Assembly (NCBI GenBank): GCA_016303225.1
Contig: JAEDMC010000022.1
Location: 1-22,615, forward strand
Direction of reading: 5' to 3'
Source: Kiritimatiellia bacterium
GTDB taxonomy: Bacteria > Verrucomicrobiota > Kiritimatiellia > RFP12 > UBA1067
Length of the DNA stretch: 22,615 nucleotides
Under the pieces are notes generated by a model. That model ran no database searches and was not told the DNA's origin. It saw only the letters and a program-made list of their open reading frames with translations. Positions 20,584 through 22,615 of this stretch are shown piece after piece (the first letter of the stretch is position 1; each line of letters starts with the position of its first letter). A program made the translations under genes and the position numbers.

Positions 20584-22615
20584 TTCGCCTTCGGCTCACG
20601 CATCATCCAGCTGTCGAGGATCTCGCCCACGCGCTTGTACGGCAAGTCCTCCGCCAGCCGACAGTCGCGTCCGTTCGGGTCCGGAAGCCAGACGCTCGTT
20701 CCCTTGTCGTCGACGATCTCATAACGCCCGCGTTCGGCCTTCGCAAAGAAGCCGACGCCACGCACTGCCGCGAGAACGGCCGTCAGGTCCCAGCTCGGAT
20801 GCCCCTCGGCGGCTCCGCCCAGACGCCGGCGATAGACGTCCTTGACGGGATTGGCGCCGTCCTTCCCCTGCGTCAGCGGCAGTCCCGTCAAGACGCGCTT
20901 GCCGTAGTCGAAGTCCGCATAGACGATCGGCACCGGACACTTCGCGAGCGCCGTCTTGGCCGCCGGCACGTCGCGGCAGATGTTGTACTCGCGCCCGTTC
21001 GGCGTGCAGCCCATCACGTACCAGACCTTGATCTTGCGCGCGAAAAGCTCAGGCTCCTTCTCCAAGAGCTCGGCGACGTTGTTGAGGAACCCGACGGAAC
21101 AGAGCGTGACGCTCTTGTCCGGCTGTGCGGACAGCACGCGACGGTAGACGTCCAGCGCCGCCGGCGCCTGGGACGAATCGGCGTATTTGAAAGCATTCGG
21201 ATAGCCCTTCAGGAGCTGTCCGTAAGTGCCGAAGTGCGCGTCGTCCTTGCGGTCCGGTCCCGTCATCGCACAGCCGACCGGAATGTCCCCTCGGCCGTAG
21301 AAACCGTTGATGACCTCGCAGGCGGCAACGCTCGCATTGCCGCGCGTGCAGGAGATCGTCGCCAGGATCTCGCACCAGCCCTCGTCCGCCATCGCATGCA
21401 GGAGCGCCAGCGCCCCCGCGTCGTCAAAGTCGGTGTACATGTCGGTGTCGAAGATGATCTTCGCCGGCTCGAGGAGCGGCGCGGACACGATGCCGTCCTT
21501 GAGCATCTTCGCGAGATGCGGCTTCACGCGACGCGCGAAGGACTTGGCGTCCGGCCTCTTCGCGGCAGTCCAGACCGCCTCGGCGAAGGCGCACTGCCGC
21601 GGCCACATCTTCCAGAGGAGCTCCTCCTCCGTCGGCGTGCAGTTGGACCAGTTGCAGGCCTCGGCGCCCTTCACGCGCGCACGGTACTTCGGATCGACGC
21701 CCTTCATCGGATCGAAGGCGAGCACGCGCCACCAGGGCAGGTACGTGTCGGTGGCGAAGCCCGGATATGTGTGCGAATCGTCAGGAATCCCCTGCTGGTA
21801 GTCGAGATAGGTGTCGACGTTCGGACTCATGATGACGTCGAAGCCGGCCGCGGCGGCCTTGACGCCCAGCGCCTGCGCATGCCAGTTCTGCATGATGGCG
21901 TCCTTCGGCGGATCGGCGGACATCATCTCGTCCCACCCCGCGATGCGGCGGCCCTTCTTCGCCGCGGCGGCCGCCATCCGGCGAATGAACCAGCGCTGGA
22001 GTCCGCGCTCGTCGCCAAGCTGCTCGTTTCGGATCCGCGCCTGGCACTTCGCACACTGTCCCCACGTGTTGGTGACGCATTCGTCGCCGCCGATGTGGAT
22101 GACCTTGCAGGGAAAGAGGTCCACCGCCTCCGCAATCAGGTTCTCGCACATCTCGATCACCTTGTCGTTGCCAAGGCAGATGACTTCGGTGTGGCGGTGC
22201 GTGTCATCCCAGAGCAGCTTGCGGATGAACGCCTGCTTGCCGAGGCAATAGAGCTCGGGGAATGCGAAGTTGAACGCGCGGGAGTGGCCGGGGAAGTCGA
22301 TCTCCGGCATGATCGTCACGTGCCGTTCCGCAGCGAACTTCACGATGTCGCGGATCTGCGCCTTCGTGTAGAACTCGCACGGCGTCGGACCGACCTCGTA
22401 GTCGACGTTCCACTTGCAGTAGTCGGGACGCGGCCGCGTCGCGCCGGCCTTGTTGAGCTCGGGATAGAGCTCCGACTCGATGCGCCAGCCCTGCGAATCG
22501 GTCAGGTGCCAGTGAAGGACGTTCATCTTGTAGTACGACATCCACTCGATGATGCGCTTCATCGCCTTCTCGCCGAAGAAGTGCCGGCTCTCGTCCACCA
22601 GCGCGCCGCGCCAGG
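20580..22615 (-). CDS. GH20 beta-N-acetylhexosaminidase fused to a nucleoside-hydrolase-like domain (5' end outside window)
   Basis: The visible part is 677 residues and is open at the right edge. It starts within the GH20 barrel at WRGALVDESRHFF, the usual W/Y-R-G-x-x-x-D-x-x-R-H motif, so an N-terminal GH20b domain and any signal peptide are missing. HWHLTDSQGWR and the catalytic IHIGGDE (Asp-Glu near 177-178 of the fragment) mark a GlcNAc/GalNAc-releasing hexosaminidase using substrate-assisted catalysis. The barrel ends near AFAEAVWT. From about residue 385 a second domain begins with FDTDMYTDFDDAGALALL, like the calcium-binding D-T-D-x-x-x-D-D of nucleoside hydrolases. Later come SVGFLNNVAELL (family PLTNLA block) and HPSWDLTAVLAAV (family H-P-x-x-D-x-x-A block). 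The ORF is continuous across the junction. The substrate of the second domain is unknown. Confidence 0.88.
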   Translation of the reverse strand, partial: WRGALVDESRHFFGEKAMKRIIEWMSYYKMNVLHWHLTDSQGWRIESELYPELNKAGATRPRPDYCKWNVDYEVGPTPCEFYTKAQIRDIVKFAAERHVTIMPEIDFPGHSRAFNFAFPELYCLGKQAFIRKLLWDDTHRHTEVICLGNDKVIEMCENLIAEAVDLFPCKVIHIGGDECVTNTWGQCAKCQARIRNEQLGDERGLQRWFIRRMAAAAAKKGRRIAGWDEMMSADPPKDAIMQNWHAQALGVKAAAAGFDVIMSPNVDTYLDYQQGIPDDSHTYPGFATDTYLPWWRVLAFDPMKGVDPKYRARVKGAEACNWSNCTPTEEELLWKMWPRQCAFAEAVWTAAKRPDAKSFARRVKPHLAKMLKDGIVSAPLLEPAKIIFDTDMYTDFDDAGALALLHAMADEGWCEILATISCTRGNASVAACEVINGFYGRGDIPVGCAMTGPDRKDDAHFGTYGQLLKGYPNAFKYADSSQAPAALDVYRRVLSAQPDKSVTLCSVGFLNNVAELLEKEPELFARKIKVWYVMGCTPNGREYNICRDVPAAKTALAKCPVPIVYADFDYGKRVLTGLPLTQGKDGANPVKDVYRRRLGGAAEGHPSWDLTAVLAAVRGVGFFAKAERGRYEIVDDKGTSVWLPDPNGRDCRLAEDLPYKRVGEILDSWMMREPKAK

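Overview
The window is GC-rich bacterial DNA. It most resembles a Kiritimatiellota/Verrucomicrobiota-type (PVC) genome, probably from a host-associated or otherwise glycan-rich habitat. This placement is inferred from gene content: a very large secreted right-handed beta-helix protein with closing LGCYE motifs, a Tat-exported Gfo/Idh/MocA protein, a sialate O-acetylesterase, a GH20 hexosaminidase, a pyrophosphate-dependent phosphofructokinase, and a short conserved protein of a kind I recall from this superphylum. No rRNA, tRNA or CRISPR array was found.

Layout. (1) Positions 1-2925, plus strand: a two-component system. It is a histidine kinase with four OB-like periplasmic repeats, translationally coupled to a NarL/LuxR-type regulator. 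It is flanked by two about 95% identical copies of an intergenic repeat (1-111 and 3160-3270). (2) 2926-3704: a patchwork without an intact gene. It holds a long palindromic repeat, an exact 69-bp copy of the regulator's DNA-binding codons, and the antisense wreck of a sugar-phosphate isomerase. (3) 3705-5171, minus: Gfo/Idh/MocA oxidoreductase with its own promoter; the broken isomerase was probably its operon partner. (4) 5172-5528: promoter plus faint transposon debris. (5) 5529-12041, minus: beta-helix protein, sialate O-acetylesterase and an AI-2E family permease. (6) 12055-18233, minus: a tightly packed run of secG, epimerase, exonuclease, CPA2 antiporter, conserved membrane-anchored protein and PPi-phosphofructokinase, driven by a strong promoter before secG. 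(7) 18276-22615, minus: ABC-F ATPase, DUF192 protein and a GH20 hexosaminidase fused to a nucleoside-hydrolase-like domain, all overlapping; the last gene runs off the right edge.

How the genes fit together. The exported enzymes (hexosaminidase fusion, sialate O-acetylesterase, beta-helix protein, Gfo/Idh protein) suggest scavenging of amino-sugar and sialylated glycans. The PPi-phosphofructokinase feeds glycolysis. The secG run is housekeeping, with most genes overlapping by 4 nt or spaced by 1 nt.

Most notable points: two genes show an identical leaderless-looking start (extended -10 box, 7 nt, ATG); the GH20/nucleoside-hydrolase fusion; the four-OB sensor kinase; the exact 69-bp duplication beside the repeat-flanked kinase cassette; and a codon-anomalous segment inside the ABC-F gene. 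All functional statements come from reading motifs by eye; no database search was run.
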